Source of the DNA: Paenibacillus_AB sp036577625
Lineage (GTDB): Bacteria; Bacillota; Bacilli; Paenibacillales; NBRC-103111
Assembly (NCBI RefSeq): GCF_036577625.1
Contig: NZ_JARBDC010000012.1
Location: forward strand, 42,126 to 106,125
Direction of reading: 5' to 3'
Length of the DNA: 64,000 nucleotides
Shown here: positions 41,416 to 51,942 of the stretch, in pieces
Layout: every line of letters begins with the position of its first letter
How positions within the stretch are numbered: position 1 is the first letter of the stretch
Program-made: the position numbers and the translations under genes
Notes under the pieces: model-generated
Databases searched by the model: none
Seen by the model: the letters and a program-made list of their open reading frames with translations, nothing else
What the model was told of the DNA's origin: nothing

Positions 41416-42354
41416 ATGAAACGGATCGCGTTCGTTTTTCCGGGACAAGGCGCTCAAGCCGTAGGCATGGGCAAAGACTTTTACGATAGCCACGAGGGCG
41501 CCGCAAGTCGTTTCCGGCAGGCGGACGAAGCGCTCGGCTTCAAGCTGACCGAACTTATTTTTCAAGGTCCCGAGCAAGAGCTGAAAAAAACGGCAAACAC
41601 GCAGCCCGCCCTGCTGGCGACGAGCATCGCCATGCTCGAGGCGGTCAAGGAGCTCGGCGTTGCGCCCGATTTCGTCGCCGGCCACAGTCTCGGCGAATAT
41701 TGCGCGCTTGTCGCCGCCGGAGTCATGAGTTTCGAGGATGCGGTGCGCACGGTTCGCGCTCGCGGCGAATTTATGGAGCAGGCCGTGCCGGACGGGCAGG
41801 GGGGCATGGCCGCCGTTCTGGGCGCCGACCGGGAGCAGCTTGGCCGGCTGTGCCGCGCCGTCACGTCCGAAGTCGGCGTGGTGGAAATGGCCAACGTCAA
41901 CTGTCCCGGCCAAATCGTCGTCTCGGGCAGCATCGAAGGCGTGAAGGCGATCGCGGAGCGCGGCAAGGAAGCGGGCGCCAAGCGGGTCGTCCCGCTCGAA
42001 GTGAGCGGTCCGTTCCATTCGTCGCTCATGAAGCCCGCGGCCGACCGTTTGGCGGGCGCCTTGGCCGAGATCGACATGAAGGACGCCCGCATTCCGGTCG
42101 TCGCGAACGTAACCGCGGATTCGGTGCTCGAGGCGGAGCTGATCCGGCGTCTGCTCGTGGAGCAGGTCGTTTCCCCGGTGCTGTGGGAAGACAGCGTGAC
42201 GTGGATGATCGAGCAGGGCGTCGATACGTTCGTCGAGATCGGCTCCGGCACGGTGCTTGCCGGACTGATCAAAAAGATCGACAAGCAGGTGAAGGTCGTT
42301 TCGATCAACAGCCGGGAGTCGCTGGCCGCATTCGCTGCGGAGCTTGGGGCGTAA
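41416..42354 (+). CDS. fabD: malonyl-CoA:ACP transacylase FabD
   Basis: FabD loads malonyl groups on acyl carrier protein. The 312-residue protein shows FVFPGQGAQAVGMGK at the start, the nucleophile in GHSLGEY and GPFHSSLM with the catalytic His. A GGAAGGGA site precedes ATG 41416. It lies between fabH and fabG. Confidence 0.96.
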   Translation: MKRIAFVFPGQGAQAVGMGKDFYDSHEGAASRFRQADEALGFKLTELIFQGPEQELKKTANTQPALLATSIAMLEAVKELGVAPDFVAGHSLGEYCALVAAGVMSFEDAVRTVRARGEFMEQAVPDGQGGMAAVLGADREQLGRLCRAVTSEVGVVEMANVNCPGQIVVSGSIEGVKAIAERGKEAGAKRVVPLEVSGPFHSSLMKPAADRLAGALAEIDMKDARIPVVANVTADSVLEAELIRRLLVEQVVSPVLWEDSVTWMIEQGVDTFVEIGSGTVLAGLIKKIDKQVKVVSINSRESLAAFAAELGA

Positions 42355-42384
42355 CGGGCTGATCCTGAAGGAGGTTGTTTTTCG

Positions 42385-43125
42385 ATGCTGAAAGGGAAAG
42401 TGGCGATCGTGACGGGAGCTTCCCGGGGAATCGGCCGGGCGATCGCGCTCGGGCTCGCGGAAGCGGGTGCCGACGTCGTCGTCAACTACGCGGGGAGCGA
42501 GCAGGCGGCCGAGGACGTCGTGCGTCAAATCGAAAGCATGGGCCGCGCCTCGTTCAAGGCGAAAGCCGACGTCGCTTCCGCCGAGCAGGTGGAGGAGCTC
42601 GTCAAGCAGACGCTCGAGCGGTTCGGCAAAGTCGACATTTTGGTCAACAACGCCGGCATCACCCGCGACAACTTGATCATGCGCATGAAAGAAGACGAGT
42701 TTGACCAAGTTATTAGTACGAACTTGAAGGGCGTGTTCAACTGCATTAAAGCGGTAACCCGTCCGATGATGAAGCAGCGCTCGGGCAAAATTATCAATAT
42801 ATCGTCCGTCGTCGGCGTGCTCGGCAATGCCGGACAAGCGAACTACGTGGCGGCCAAAGCCGGCGTCATCGGCCTCACCAAATCGGCGGCGAGAGAGCTG
42901 GCGTCCCGCAACATTACGGTCAACGCGATCGCTCCCGGATTTATCGAGACGGAGATGACCGACAAGCTGTCCGCCGAGCTGCGCGAGCAAATGATGCAGC
43001 AAATTCCGCTCGCCCGCTTCGGGCAGCCGGAAGACATCGCCCGCATCGTCCGTTTTCTCGCCTCCGACGAAGCCGGCTACATGACCGGTCAGACGATTCA
43101 TGTCGACGGCGGCATGTACATGTAG
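42385..43125 (+). CDS. fabG: 3-oxoacyl-ACP reductase FabG
   Basis: An NADPH-dependent short-chain dehydrogenase that reduces 3-ketoacyl-ACP. The 246-residue protein has TGASRGIGRAIAL (cofactor), NNAGITRDN, the catalytic Ser in INISSVVG, YVAAK, and the C-terminal GQTIHVDGGMYM of true FabG. AAGGAGG precedes the ATG. Confidence 0.97.
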   Translation: MLKGKVAIVTGASRGIGRAIALGLAEAGADVVVNYAGSEQAAEDVVRQIESMGRASFKAKADVASAEQVEELVKQTLERFGKVDILVNNAGITRDNLIMRMKEDEFDQVISTNLKGVFNCIKAVTRPMMKQRSGKIINISSVVGVLGNAGQANYVAAKAGVIGLTKSAARELASRNITVNAIAPGFIETEMTDKLSAELREQMMQQIPLARFGQPEDIARIVRFLASDEAGYMTGQTIHVDGGMYM

Positions 43126-43184
43126 CGTTCGGCGTCGAACGGTGAGGAACCTTGTCCGGCGCGGCAAGCTTGCACAGGCGGGTA

Positions 43185-43213
43185 TGGCAATTTGTTTTCG
43201 TTTCTCGTATAAT
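43185..43213 (+). promoter_or_regulatory. probable promoter of acpP
   Basis: TATAAT (43208-43213) is preceded 17 bases earlier by TGGCAA (43185-43190), a weak -35. It would give acpP a separate transcript of its own, besides the fap operon. Confidence 0.55.
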
Positions 43214-43234
43214 ACCAAGGAGGAGGTGAACGGG

Positions 43235-43468
43235 ATGTCCGATATTTTTGACCGCGTGAAGCGAATTGTGGTCGATCGCTTAGGGGTTGAAGAGGCAGAA
43301 GTAACCCTGGAAGCATCGTTTAAGGACGATTTGGGTGCAGATTCCCTGGACGTAGTCGAATTGGTTATGGAGCTCGAAGACGAATTCGATTTGGAAATTT
43401 CCGACGAAGACGCTGAGAAAATTACAAGCGTAGGAGAAGTAGTAGAATACATAAAGTCTCATACTTGA
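43235..43468 (+). CDS. acpP: acyl carrier protein
   Basis: A 77-residue carrier that holds growing acyl chains on phosphopantetheine. The attachment serine is in GADSLDVVELV. GGAGGTGA precedes ATG 43235. Codon use is more A/T-rich than in its neighbours, as usual for this highly expressed gene. An own promoter and a following hairpin suggest that it is also transcribed alone. Confidence 0.97.
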   Translation: MSDIFDRVKRIVVDRLGVEEAEVTLEASFKDDLGADSLDVVELVMELEDEFDLEISDEDAEKITSVGEVVEYIKSHT

Positions 43469-43554
43469 GGGCTTTGACATCAAGCGGGCCGTCAGGCGCC
43501 GCTGCCGATTTACGAAAGCGGCCGTGCTTTACGCCGCGGCAAACCAGCGTTTCA

Positions 43555-43585
43555 AGTCCCGTTTTTCTTAAGGAGGAACGGGACT
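43555..43585 (+). terminator. hairpin between acpP and fabF, possible terminator
   Basis: AGTCCCGTT pairs perfectly with AACGGGACT, followed by TTCTC only. The loop contains AAGGAGG. The short T-run makes it a weak terminator; it may reduce rather than stop read-through into fabF. Confidence 0.5.
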
Positions 43586-43690
43586 TTCTCCGCATTATGA
43601 ATTTCGCAAACGTTGTCTTCGGCCGTATTCGCCGAAGCTTCCGATACATCCTTTATTTCAATCGCCGTCAAGTCGAAGAGGTGGGAACTG

Positions 43691-44929
<1,239 letters not shown>

Positions 44930-44998
44930 GCCGCGTGCCGGAAGGCGAAGAACGGCATCGGAAGGCGCATCCCGCTACCGTTATCGAAACGACAGGCG

Positions 44999-45697
44999 GT
45001 GCTATTCTCGTTGAAATCGTTAAAAAGACTGCAAGCGGAGCTGGACATCGCGTTCCGCGATCCGCGCCTACTGAAGCAAGCGTTCACGCATTCGTCGTAC
45101 GTCAACGAACAGCGCTCCGCCGATATGCAGGATAACGAGCGTCTCGAATTTTTGGGAGACGCCGTTTTGCAGCTTACGGTGTCCGACTATTTGTTCCGGA
45201 CGTATCCGGAGCGGCCGGAAGGCGAGCTGACGAAGCACCGGGCTTCGATCGTGTGCGAGCCGTCGCTCGTCCAATTCGCCGAACGGCTCGACTTCGGGTC
45301 GTACGTGTTTTTGGGCAAAGGGGAGGAGCTGACGGGCGGACGCACCCGTCCGGCGCTGCTGGCCGACGTGTTCGAATCGTTCGTCGGCGCGCTCTATTTG
45401 GATCAGGGGCTGGAAGCCGTCAAATCGTTTTTGGCGGCGAACATGTTCCCGTATTTGGCGAAAGACGCGCTGCTTCAGGCCGGGGACTTCAAAACGAAGC
45501 TGCAGGAGCATACGCAGCAGCGCGGAATGGGAGCCGTGGAATACCGGATCGTCGAGGAGCGGGGGCCGGCGCACGACCGGGAGTTCGTTTCCGAAGTATG
45601 GATCGGCGCCAAGCTGTTCGGAACCGGTACCGGCCGCTCGAAAAAAGACGCCGAGCAGCAGGCCGCATCGCAGGCGCTGGCGCAGCTGAAAGCCTAG
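44999..45697 (+). CDS. rnc: ribonuclease III
   Basis: RNase III cleaves double-stranded RNA such as rRNA precursors. The 232-residue protein has the signature NERLEFLGDAVL and a C-terminal double-stranded RNA-binding domain (about 155-230; DFKTKLQEHTQ ... GRSKKDAEQQAASQAL). The GTG at 44999 is the first start; a TTG at 45008 is an alternative. In Bacillus smc follows directly; here 2.6 kb lie between. Confidence 0.95.
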   Translation: MLFSLKSLKRLQAELDIAFRDPRLLKQAFTHSSYVNEQRSADMQDNERLEFLGDAVLQLTVSDYLFRTYPERPEGELTKHRASIVCEPSLVQFAERLDFGSYVFLGKGEELTGGRTRPALLADVFESFVGALYLDQGLEAVKSFLAANMFPYLAKDALLQAGDFKTKLQEHTQQRGMGAVEYRIVEERGPAHDREFVSEVWIGAKLFGTGTGRSKKDAEQQAASQALAQLKA

Positions 45698-45790
45698 CGG
45701 GCGGACGTCCGCGCTGCGGGGTGCGGCGATCGGAGCCGCTCGCTTTCGCAGCCGGCATCGTTGGTCCGCGCGTCAACGCGCGTTAGTCGC

Positions 45791-45827
45791 AAACCTTTCG
45801 ACCTTTCGGGTCGGAAGGTTTTTTTTC
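45791..45827 (+). terminator. intrinsic terminator after rnc
   Basis: AACCTT-t-CGACC pairs with GGGTCG-g-AAGGTT around a short loop, followed by eight T residues. Confidence 0.88.
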
Positions 45828-45907
45828 ATCGGTTAAAGCGGCTATAACAGCGACTTTCGTTTCTGCGTCCGGCTTATCCTGATCCTGCCGGGCGGTTGGA
45901 ACAGAAC

Positions 45908-46095
45908 GAACGGGAAAACCTCCTGTTCACTCGCTCTCGAATAGGCGTCGTTTCGAAATACCGGGAAAAGCTCCCGATAAAACGGCGTCGAATCGGCGAA
46001 AAGTGCGGTTTGGTTGAATTTAGCGGGACGTTTTCCCGTTGGTTTTGCCCGGAAACGGGAAACGACCGAAACTAGCGGGAACATTTCCAGTTCGT
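45908..46095. repeat. four-arm nested palindromic intergenic repeat, copy 2
   Basis: The arms are AACGGGAAAACCTCCTGTTC (45908), CCGGGAAAAGCTCCCGATAA (45961), TTTAGCGGGACGTTTTCCCG (46019, inverted) and AACTAGCGGGAACATTTCCA (46070, inverted). The inner two pair imperfectly over 22 bases around a 37-base centre. The same arrangement is found at 21449-21635. It lies in a 1,066-base spacer (45698-46763) with no recognisable gene. Confidence 0.8.
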
Positions 46096-46303
46096 TACCC
46101 GCTCGGCTGCCGTTTTGAGCGTACAAAAAGGTCGGATTGCACCGAAAAGGCCGTCAATCCCGAGCTTCGCTTAAGCGCCAAAGCCGGAGCGGGTTTCCTG
46201 CTGCCGTCGGAGGGAAACGGCGATTTCGGCTCGGTTGAACGACGCCGGCGTCGTCGGGAGTTGGAGCGGGGGGCGAGCATGGGGCGGCGGCGGGACGGGC
46301 CCA

Positions 46304-46500
46304 AGTGTCTAACGGACATGGCGGCCGCTAATGAGCCTCATTTCGGCTTATTTTTTTTGTAACGGACACAGACGCAGCTATTTGGCAAAAAAAAAACCTG
46401 TTGGACGGCGGATCGGAGCAAATAAGCGCAGGTGGTGTCCGTTACGATTGGAAAACGGCCGATTTTCGCGAAATAAGCGCCGTGGCGTCCGTTACGTTTC
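46304..46500. repeat. second four-arm intergenic repeat with a GTCCGTTAC core
   Basis: Four copies of a TAACGGACAC-like core lie here: two as AACGGACA (46311 and 46361 region) and two inverted as GTCCGTTACG (46437 and 46488 region). Each is linked to a CTTATTT/AAATAAG or CTATTT-type subrepeat. The order (two forward, two inverted) is the same nested layout as in the repeat just upstream, but the sequence is unrelated. Confidence 0.75.
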
Positions 46501-46655
46501 GGAAGCCGACTGTTTCGCTCATCCTCAAAATACGTCGATGGACGTGTTTCTTATCGTTAAAGGCTAAAACACGGATGTACGTCATCGAAAGGCTTCGATC
46601 AGAAGCTTTTCTTATCGTTATAAAATTCAGCGTTTGCTTTCAGCTGAGCGCAAGG

Positions 46656-46684
46656 TTGACACAAAGGCCTCATCCTAGTACGAT
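46656..46684 (+). promoter_or_regulatory. sigma-A promoter of the efflux operon
   Basis: TTGACA (46656-46661) and TACGAT (46679-46684) are spaced by 17 bases, 80 bases before the first start codon. Confidence 0.75.
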
Positions 46685-46763
46685 GGAAAACAAAAAACAC
46701 ATAATGTTTTCCGTGTTTTCCGAACGCCGACAAGCACCTACGCTGCATTGGAAGGGGGAACCT

Positions 46764-47183
46764 ATGAGCAAGTCGTTAAAAGCGCTCATGTGGATGACCG
46801 ACATCGGTTTTCTCGTCTATTGGACCGTTACGATGCTCGGGCTGCTGCCAAAGGAGTACATGTACCAAGACTATTCCGACGAGCTGCTCGTAGCCTGGAA
46901 TTTATCGTTCCTTCCTCTCGATCTGGCCGTCTCGATTACCGGCTTGCTGAGCATGCATGTTTACAAAACGAACAAAGCGGCGGGCGCATCGCTGTGCATC
47001 GTTTCGCTTGCTCTCACGTCCTGCTCCGGACTGCAGGCGATCGCGTTCTGGGCGATTCGGGGCGATTTCGACTGGATGTGGTGGGCGCCGAACTTGTTTT
47101 TGCTTTTGTACCCGCTCTTCTATTTGCCCGGCATGGTTAGAGGACTGGCGAGGACGCAACCGCGTAGGGAGGGGCGATCGTGA
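46764..47183 (+). CDS. DUF5360 (YvaD-like) membrane protein
   Basis: A 139-residue protein with four hydrophobic segments and the conserved start MSKSLKALMWMTDIGFLVYW. It resembles YvaD of Bacillus subtilis (DUF5360), whose gene lies beside a TetR regulator gene (yvaF) and an SMR transporter gene (yvaE), the same three gene types as here. ATG 46764 has AAGGGGG upstream; the longer frame runs back into the repeat region and is rejected. It overlaps the TetR gene by four bases. The function is unknown. Confidence 0.8.
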   Translation: MSKSLKALMWMTDIGFLVYWTVTMLGLLPKEYMYQDYSDELLVAWNLSFLPLDLAVSITGLLSMHVYKTNKAAGASLCIVSLALTSCSGLQAIAFWAIRGDFDWMWWAPNLFLLLYPLFYLPGMVRGLARTQPRREGRS

Positions 47184-47779
47184 AAGAGAGAATAATGACG
47201 GCCGTCGCCGAAGAAATTCGCGCCCGCGGATTGAAGTTTTCCATCCGGGATATCGCGGACCGGTTAGGGATCAGCACCAAGACGGTTTATCAGCATTTTG
47301 CTTCGAAAGAAGAGATCGTTTCGGCAATCGTGGAGCGGTCGATTCGGGAAATGAAGGCGTCGGAAGCGGAGCTGCTGGACGACGCCCCGGTCGGGACGTT
47401 GGAAAAAATGCGGCGCGCGCTCGTCATTTTGCCGGGCGGGGTCGCTTTCAGCGATATCCGGGTGCTCCGCGAGCTGCAGAAGCTATATCCGAAGCAGTGG
47501 CGGCTCGTCGACGATTATATGAATGAAGGATGGGACACCATCCGCTCGATCGCGGAGGAGGGAATACGTTCCGGCGTCATCCGCGATTTCGATTTCCGGC
47601 TGTTTATCCGCATGTATGTGGGCGCCTTGTACCAAATCATGGACCGCGGCCTGGAGGAGGGCCGCCGCTTGTCGCTCGAGGAGGCGCTCGAGCGGATGGT
47701 CGATCTTTTGCTGAACGGCATCGGGCGAAATGTCCCGGAGCCGGCAGCGGGACGCAGCGACGATTCGCAGAAAGGATGA
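47180..47779 (+). CDS. TetR/AcrR-family transcriptional regulator
   Basis: A 199-residue repressor with the TetR helix-turn-helix FSIRDIADRLGISTKTVYQHFASKEEIVSA. The C-terminal ligand domain has no known ligand. It starts with GTG 47180 inside the stop of the DUF5360 gene. It probably controls this operon, which ends with a small multidrug transporter. Confidence 0.9.
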   Translation: MKERIMTAVAEEIRARGLKFSIRDIADRLGISTKTVYQHFASKEEIVSAIVERSIREMKASEAELLDDAPVGTLEKMRRALVILPGGVAFSDIRVLRELQKLYPKQWRLVDDYMNEGWDTIRSIAEEGIRSGVIRDFDFRLFIRMYVGALYQIMDRGLEEGRRLSLEEALERMVDLLLNGIGRNVPEPAAGRSDDSQKG

Positions 47780-47785
47780 GAAAGC

Positions 47786-48118
47786 TTGAAAGGGTATTTG
47801 TTTTTGGCGGTCGCCATTGTAAGCGAAATTTTCGCCACCTCGATGCTGAAAGCGTCCAAAAGCTTCACCCAGCTGTATCCGAGCATCGCCACGATAATCG
47901 GCTTCGGCATCGCGTTTTATTCGCTGTCGCTGTCGCTGTCGCTGCAGCAGCTGAAATTGGGCGTCGCTTACGCCATTTGGTCCGGGGTCGGCACGGCGAT
48001 TACCGCCATCGTCGGGGTCGTCGTCTGGAAAGAAACGGCCAGCTGGCTGACGGTGACCGGCATCGTGCTCATTATCGCCGGGGTCGTCGTCCTTAACCTG
48101 AAGGGCGCGGCTCACTGA
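47786..48118 (+). CDS. SMR-family efflux transporter (YvaE/EmrE-like)
   Basis: A 110-residue four-helix drug/proton antiporter. The membrane-embedded Glu is in VAIVSEIFATSMLKAS, and the WSGVGTAITAIVGVVVWKE loop is typical of SMR proteins. It starts with TTG 47786 (AAGGATGAG upstream). SMR proteins act as dimers that export cationic compounds; whether it works alone or with the DUF5360 protein is not known. Confidence 0.92.
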   Translation: MKGYLFLAVAIVSEIFATSMLKASKSFTQLYPSIATIIGFGIAFYSLSLSLSLQQLKLGVAYAIWSGVGTAITAIVGVVVWKETASWLTVTGIVLIIAGVVVLNLKGAAH

Positions 48119-48282
48119 CGGAGCGGCCGCCGGCGTTCGAGTCCGCCCGCCGGCGCGCGGTGCGCGCATTGCTCCCGCGTTCGACGCCGGCAAGAGGAAT
48201 GGGGCGGCGTCGCGCTGCAGGCGCATATATGCTACAATAAGCTGTAAGCTTTGCTTGTACATAGGATGCCTGGGGTGAAGCC

Positions 48283-51200
48283 ATGTTTTTGAAACGTTTG
48301 GAATTGGCCGGATTCAAATCGTTCGCCGACAAGACGGAGCTGGAGTTCGTTCAGGGCATTACGGCCGTCGTCGGACCGAACGGAAGCGGCAAAAGCAACA
48401 TCTCCGATTCGATCCGCTGGGTGCTCGGCGAGCAGAGCGCCCGTTCGCTGCGCGGGGGCAAAATGGAAGACATTATTTTTGCCGGCAGCGATTCCCGCAA
48501 AGCGGTCAATTACGGGGAAGTGTCGCTGACGCTGGACAATTCGGACGAATCGCTTCCGCTCGATTTCGGCGAAGTGACGGTGACGCGCCGCATTCATCGG
48601 AGCGGGGAAAGCGAATATTTTATAAACAAGCAAGCGTGCCGGCTGAAAGACATCACCGAGCTGTTCATGGATACCGGCATCGGAAAAGAAGCGTACTCGA
48701 TCATCGGCCAAGGCCGCATCGAAGAAATATTGAGCACGAAATCGGAAGACCGGCGCGGCATTTTCGAGGAAGCGTCGGGCATCGTCAAATTCAAGTCGCG
48801 CAAAAGGGAAGCGGAGAAGAAGCTGGCGGAGACGGAGCAAAATTTGCTGCGCATCCACGATCTCGTCTCCGAGCTGGAGGATCAGATCGAGCCGCTGCGC
48901 GACCAGTCGGAAAAGGCGGTCAAGTTCAAGCAGCTGAAGGAACGGCTGAAATCGAGCGAAATTTCGGTATACGTGTACCAGATCGAGCAAATTCACCATT
49001 CGTGGAAAGAGGCGAGCGACAAGCTCGCGGCGCTGCAAAAGGAAGAGCTGGAGCTGTCGGCGATCGTCAGCAAGCACGACGCGCTGCTCGAGAAGGAGCG
49101 CATGGAATCGCGCCGGCTTGAGGAAGAAATCGACAAGCTGCACGAGACGGTGCTGCGGCTGAGCGAGGAGTTCGAAAAGGCGGAAGGGCACGGCGAGGTG
49201 CTGAAGGAGCGCGGCAAAAATTTGCTCGCGGGCCGCGGCCAGCTGGAGCAATCGATCGAGCAGCAGCAGCGCCGCATCGCCGAGAAAGAGACGGAGACGG
49301 CCGCCTACCGCGACAAATACGCGGCGCTCGCCCGCGAGGTGACGGAGCTGACCGCGAAGCTGACGGCCGAGGAGGAACGGCTGCTCGGCGTGGCCGGAGG
49401 CGTCAGCAGCGCGGAGGAGGAGCATTTGAAGGCCGAGCTGCTGGAAACGATGAACCGGATCGCCGGCGCGCGCAACGAAGTCCGCTACGCGGAGCAGCAT
49501 ATCGAGTCGATTTCCCGCCGCATGGAACGGCTTGACGACGAATACGCGAAATGGTCCGGCCAGCACGAGCAGATCGGGCGCAAGCGCCAAGAGCTCGGCG
49601 AACGGGCGGCGAAGCTGGCGGAGGAGCTGCAGCAGTGCCGCGACCGTTACGCGGCGCTCGGGCAGGAGATGAAGGCGAAGCAGGAGCTGTTCGGCCAGGC
49701 GCAGGACATGGTGCGCAAATGGGAGCAGAAGCTGGAGGCGCTCGTTTCCCGCCGCGACACGATGAACGAAATGCAGAACGATTACGACGGCTTCGCGCTC
49801 GGCGTCAAAGAAGTGCTTAAGGCGAAAAACCGGCAGGACGGCTTGAAAGGGATTCACGGCGCGGTCGCCGAGCTCGTCAAAGTCCCCGCCGACGTCGAAA
49901 TCGCGATCGAAACGGCGCTTGGCGGGGCGCTGCAAAACATCGTCGTCGAAAACGAGGCGTCCGGGCGCGAGGCGATCGCCTTTTTGAAGCGGAGACAGGC
50001 CGGGCGGGCGACTTTTTTGCCGCTGGACGTCATTCGCGGCCGCTCGATTCCGGAACACGAGCGAAAGGCCGTTTCCGATCAGGGCGGGTTCGTCGGCATC
50101 GCCGTCCATCTCGTGCAGTTCGAGAGCAAATACGAGAACATCGTCGCCAGCCTGCTCGGCAACGTCATCGTCGCCGCGACGCTGGAGGACGCGAACCGGA
50201 TCGCCGCCAAATGCCAATACCGGTACCGGGTCGTCACGCTGGAGGGCGACGTCGTCAATCCCGGCGGCTCGATGTCCGGCGGCAGCCTGCAGAAAAAAAC
50301 GTCCAGCCTGCTCGGCCGCAAACGCCAAATCGAGGAGATGGACAAAGAAATCCGTTCGTCGGAAGCGCAGCTCGGCGAGCTTCGCGGCAAGCTGGAGCGG
50401 CTGAAGCGCGAGCTCGCGGAAGGCGGCCGCACGCTGGACGAGCTGCGCCAGCTCGGCGAGCAGCAGCGCATCGAGGAGCAGCAGCTCCGTTCGCAGCTGA
50501 GCCAGCTCGACAGCGAAGGAAAAAACGCCGAGGAGCAGACGGCGCTTTATTCGCAGGACCGCGAAGCGCTCGCCAAAGAGCGGGACGACTATGCCGCGAA
50601 GAAGAAAGCCGCCGAGGAAGCGCTGGAGAAGCATAAGCAGGAAGAGGCGGAGCTGACGCAAGCGATCCGCGACGCCGAGCTGAAGCGGAAGGCGAAGGAA
50701 TCGGCGAAGGAAGAGCTGCAGGAGCAGTTGACGTCGCTGAAGGTGAAAACCGCCTCGGTCACCCAGGAGAAGCAGTCGCTCGAGGAGCAGCTGCGCCGGT
50801 TCGACGGCGATCTCGCCGCGGCGCGGCGGGAGCTTGGCGACAACAAGCGGCTGCTCGCGCAAATGATCGCCGATATCGAGGCGAACGACGCGGAGACGGT
50901 AGGGCAAATCGAGACGCTGAACCGTTTGCGCCTGAAAAAGCTCGAAGCGTCCGAGCAGATGGAATTCAAGCGGGCGGAGCGGGCGAAATGGGTGCAGAAG
51001 CTGGAGGAAGGCGAAAGCTTGACGAAGGAGCAGCGGACGCAGCTGAAGGTCGCCCAAGACCAGCTCCGGCAAACGGAGGTGCGCGTCAACCGGCTCGACG
51101 TGGAGCTGGAAAATTTGCTCAAGAAGCTGGCCGAGGAATACGAGCTCAGCTACGAGCTGGCGAAGCAGCGATACCTGGTTCCCGAAGACGTGCCGGCCGC

Positions 51201-51855
51201 CCAGAACGAGGTGAAGGAGCTGAAGCGGCAAATCGCCGCGCTCGGCGACGTCAACCTGGGGGCGATCGAGGAGTACGAGCGGGTCGGCGAGCGGTTCCGG
51301 TTTTTGAGCGAGCAAAAAAACGATCTCGTCGAAGCGAAAACGGCGCTGTATCACGTGATTAAGGAAATGGACGACGAAATGTCGAAACGGTTCAAAACGA
51401 CGTTCGACGCGATCCGCTCGCAGTTCGTCCACGTGTTCGCGAAGCTGTTCGGCGGGGGACGGGCCGATCTGATCTTGTCCGAGCCGGACAAGCTGCTCGA
51501 TACGGGGGTCGAAATCGTCGCCCAGCCGCCGGGCAAAAAGCTGCAAAACCTGCAGCTGCTCAGCGGCGGCGAGCGCGCCTTGACGGCGATGGCGCTGCTG
51601 TTCGCGATTTTGCACATCAAGCCGGTGCCGTTCTGCGTGCTCGACGAGGTCGAAGCGGCGCTGGACGAAGCGAACGTGACCCGGTTCGCGGAATATTTGC
51701 GCGAATTTTCCGGGCAAACGCAATTTATCGTCGTCACGCACCGGAAAGGCACGATGGAGTCGGCCGACGTGCTGTACGGCGTTACGATGGAGGAAGGCGG
51801 CGTTTCGAAGCTTGTTTCGGTCCGCCTGGACGACGAGAACCCGCTGACGGCGTAA
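48283..51855 (+). CDS. smc: chromosome segregation protein SMC
   Basis: The 1,190-residue core of bacterial condensin. Walker A is GPNGSGKSNISDSIRWVLGE, two long coiled coils (about 170-500 and 680-1030) flank a hinge (about 510-670), the signature is LLSGGERALTAMALLFAI and Walker B PFCVLDEVEAALDEAN. It works with ScpA/ScpB at replication origins. It is full length, and ftsY follows as in Bacillus. Confidence 0.98.
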   Translation: MFLKRLELAGFKSFADKTELEFVQGITAVVGPNGSGKSNISDSIRWVLGEQSARSLRGGKMEDIIFAGSDSRKAVNYGEVSLTLDNSDESLPLDFGEVTVTRRIHRSGESEYFINKQACRLKDITELFMDTGIGKEAYSIIGQGRIEEILSTKSEDRRGIFEEASGIVKFKSRKREAEKKLAETEQNLLRIHDLVSELEDQIEPLRDQSEKAVKFKQLKERLKSSEISVYVYQIEQIHHSWKEASDKLAALQKEELELSAIVSKHDALLEKERMESRRLEEEIDKLHETVLRLSEEFEKAEGHGEVLKERGKNLLAGRGQLEQSIEQQQRRIAEKETETAAYRDKYAALAREVTELTAKLTAEEERLLGVAGGVSSAEEEHLKAELLETMNRIAGARNEVRYAEQHIESISRRMERLDDEYAKWSGQHEQIGRKRQELGERAAKLAEELQQCRDRYAALGQEMKAKQELFGQAQDMVRKWEQKLEALVSRRDTMNEMQNDYDGFALGVKEVLKAKNRQDGLKGIHGAVAELVKVPADVEIAIETALGGALQNIVVENEASGREAIAFLKRRQAGRATFLPLDVIRGRSIPEHERKAVSDQGGFVGIAVHLVQFESKYENIVASLLGNVIVAATLEDANRIAAKCQYRYRVVTLEGDVVNPGGSMSGGSLQKKTSSLLGRKRQIEEMDKEIRSSEAQLGELRGKLERLKRELAEGGRTLDELRQLGEQQRIEEQQLRSQLSQLDSEGKNAEEQTALYSQDREALAKERDDYAAKKKAAEEALEKHKQEEAELTQAIRDAELKRKAKESAKEELQEQLTSLKVKTASVTQEKQSLEEQLRRFDGDLAAARRELGDNKRLLAQMIADIEANDAETVGQIETLNRLRLKKLEASEQMEFKRAERAKWVQKLEEGESLTKEQRTQLKVAQDQLRQTEVRVNRLDVELENLLKKLAEEYELSYELAKQRYLVPEDVPAAQNEVKELKRQIAALGDVNLGAIEEYERVGERFRFLSEQKNDLVEAKTALYHVIKEMDDEMSKRFKTTFDAIRSQFVHVFAKLFGGGRADLILSEPDKLLDTGVEIVAQPPGKKLQNLQLLSGGERALTAMALLFAILHIKPVPFCVLDEVEAALDEANVTRFAEYLREFSGQTQFIVVTHRKGTMESADVLYGVTMEEGGVSKLVSVRLDDENPLTA

Positions 51856-51942
51856 CCCGCGCGAGGCGGACGAAGCCGGGCAGCCGGCTCCCGCGGAAGC
51901 TCGCGGAATGTGAACGAAACTATTTGACGGACGGTGCGAACG

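Noticed and set aside
46401..46763. In-frame 121-codon upstream extension of the DUF5360 gene
   Set aside because: It runs through the GTCCGTTAC repeat and over the promoter at 46656; ATG 46764 has a proper ribosome binding site.
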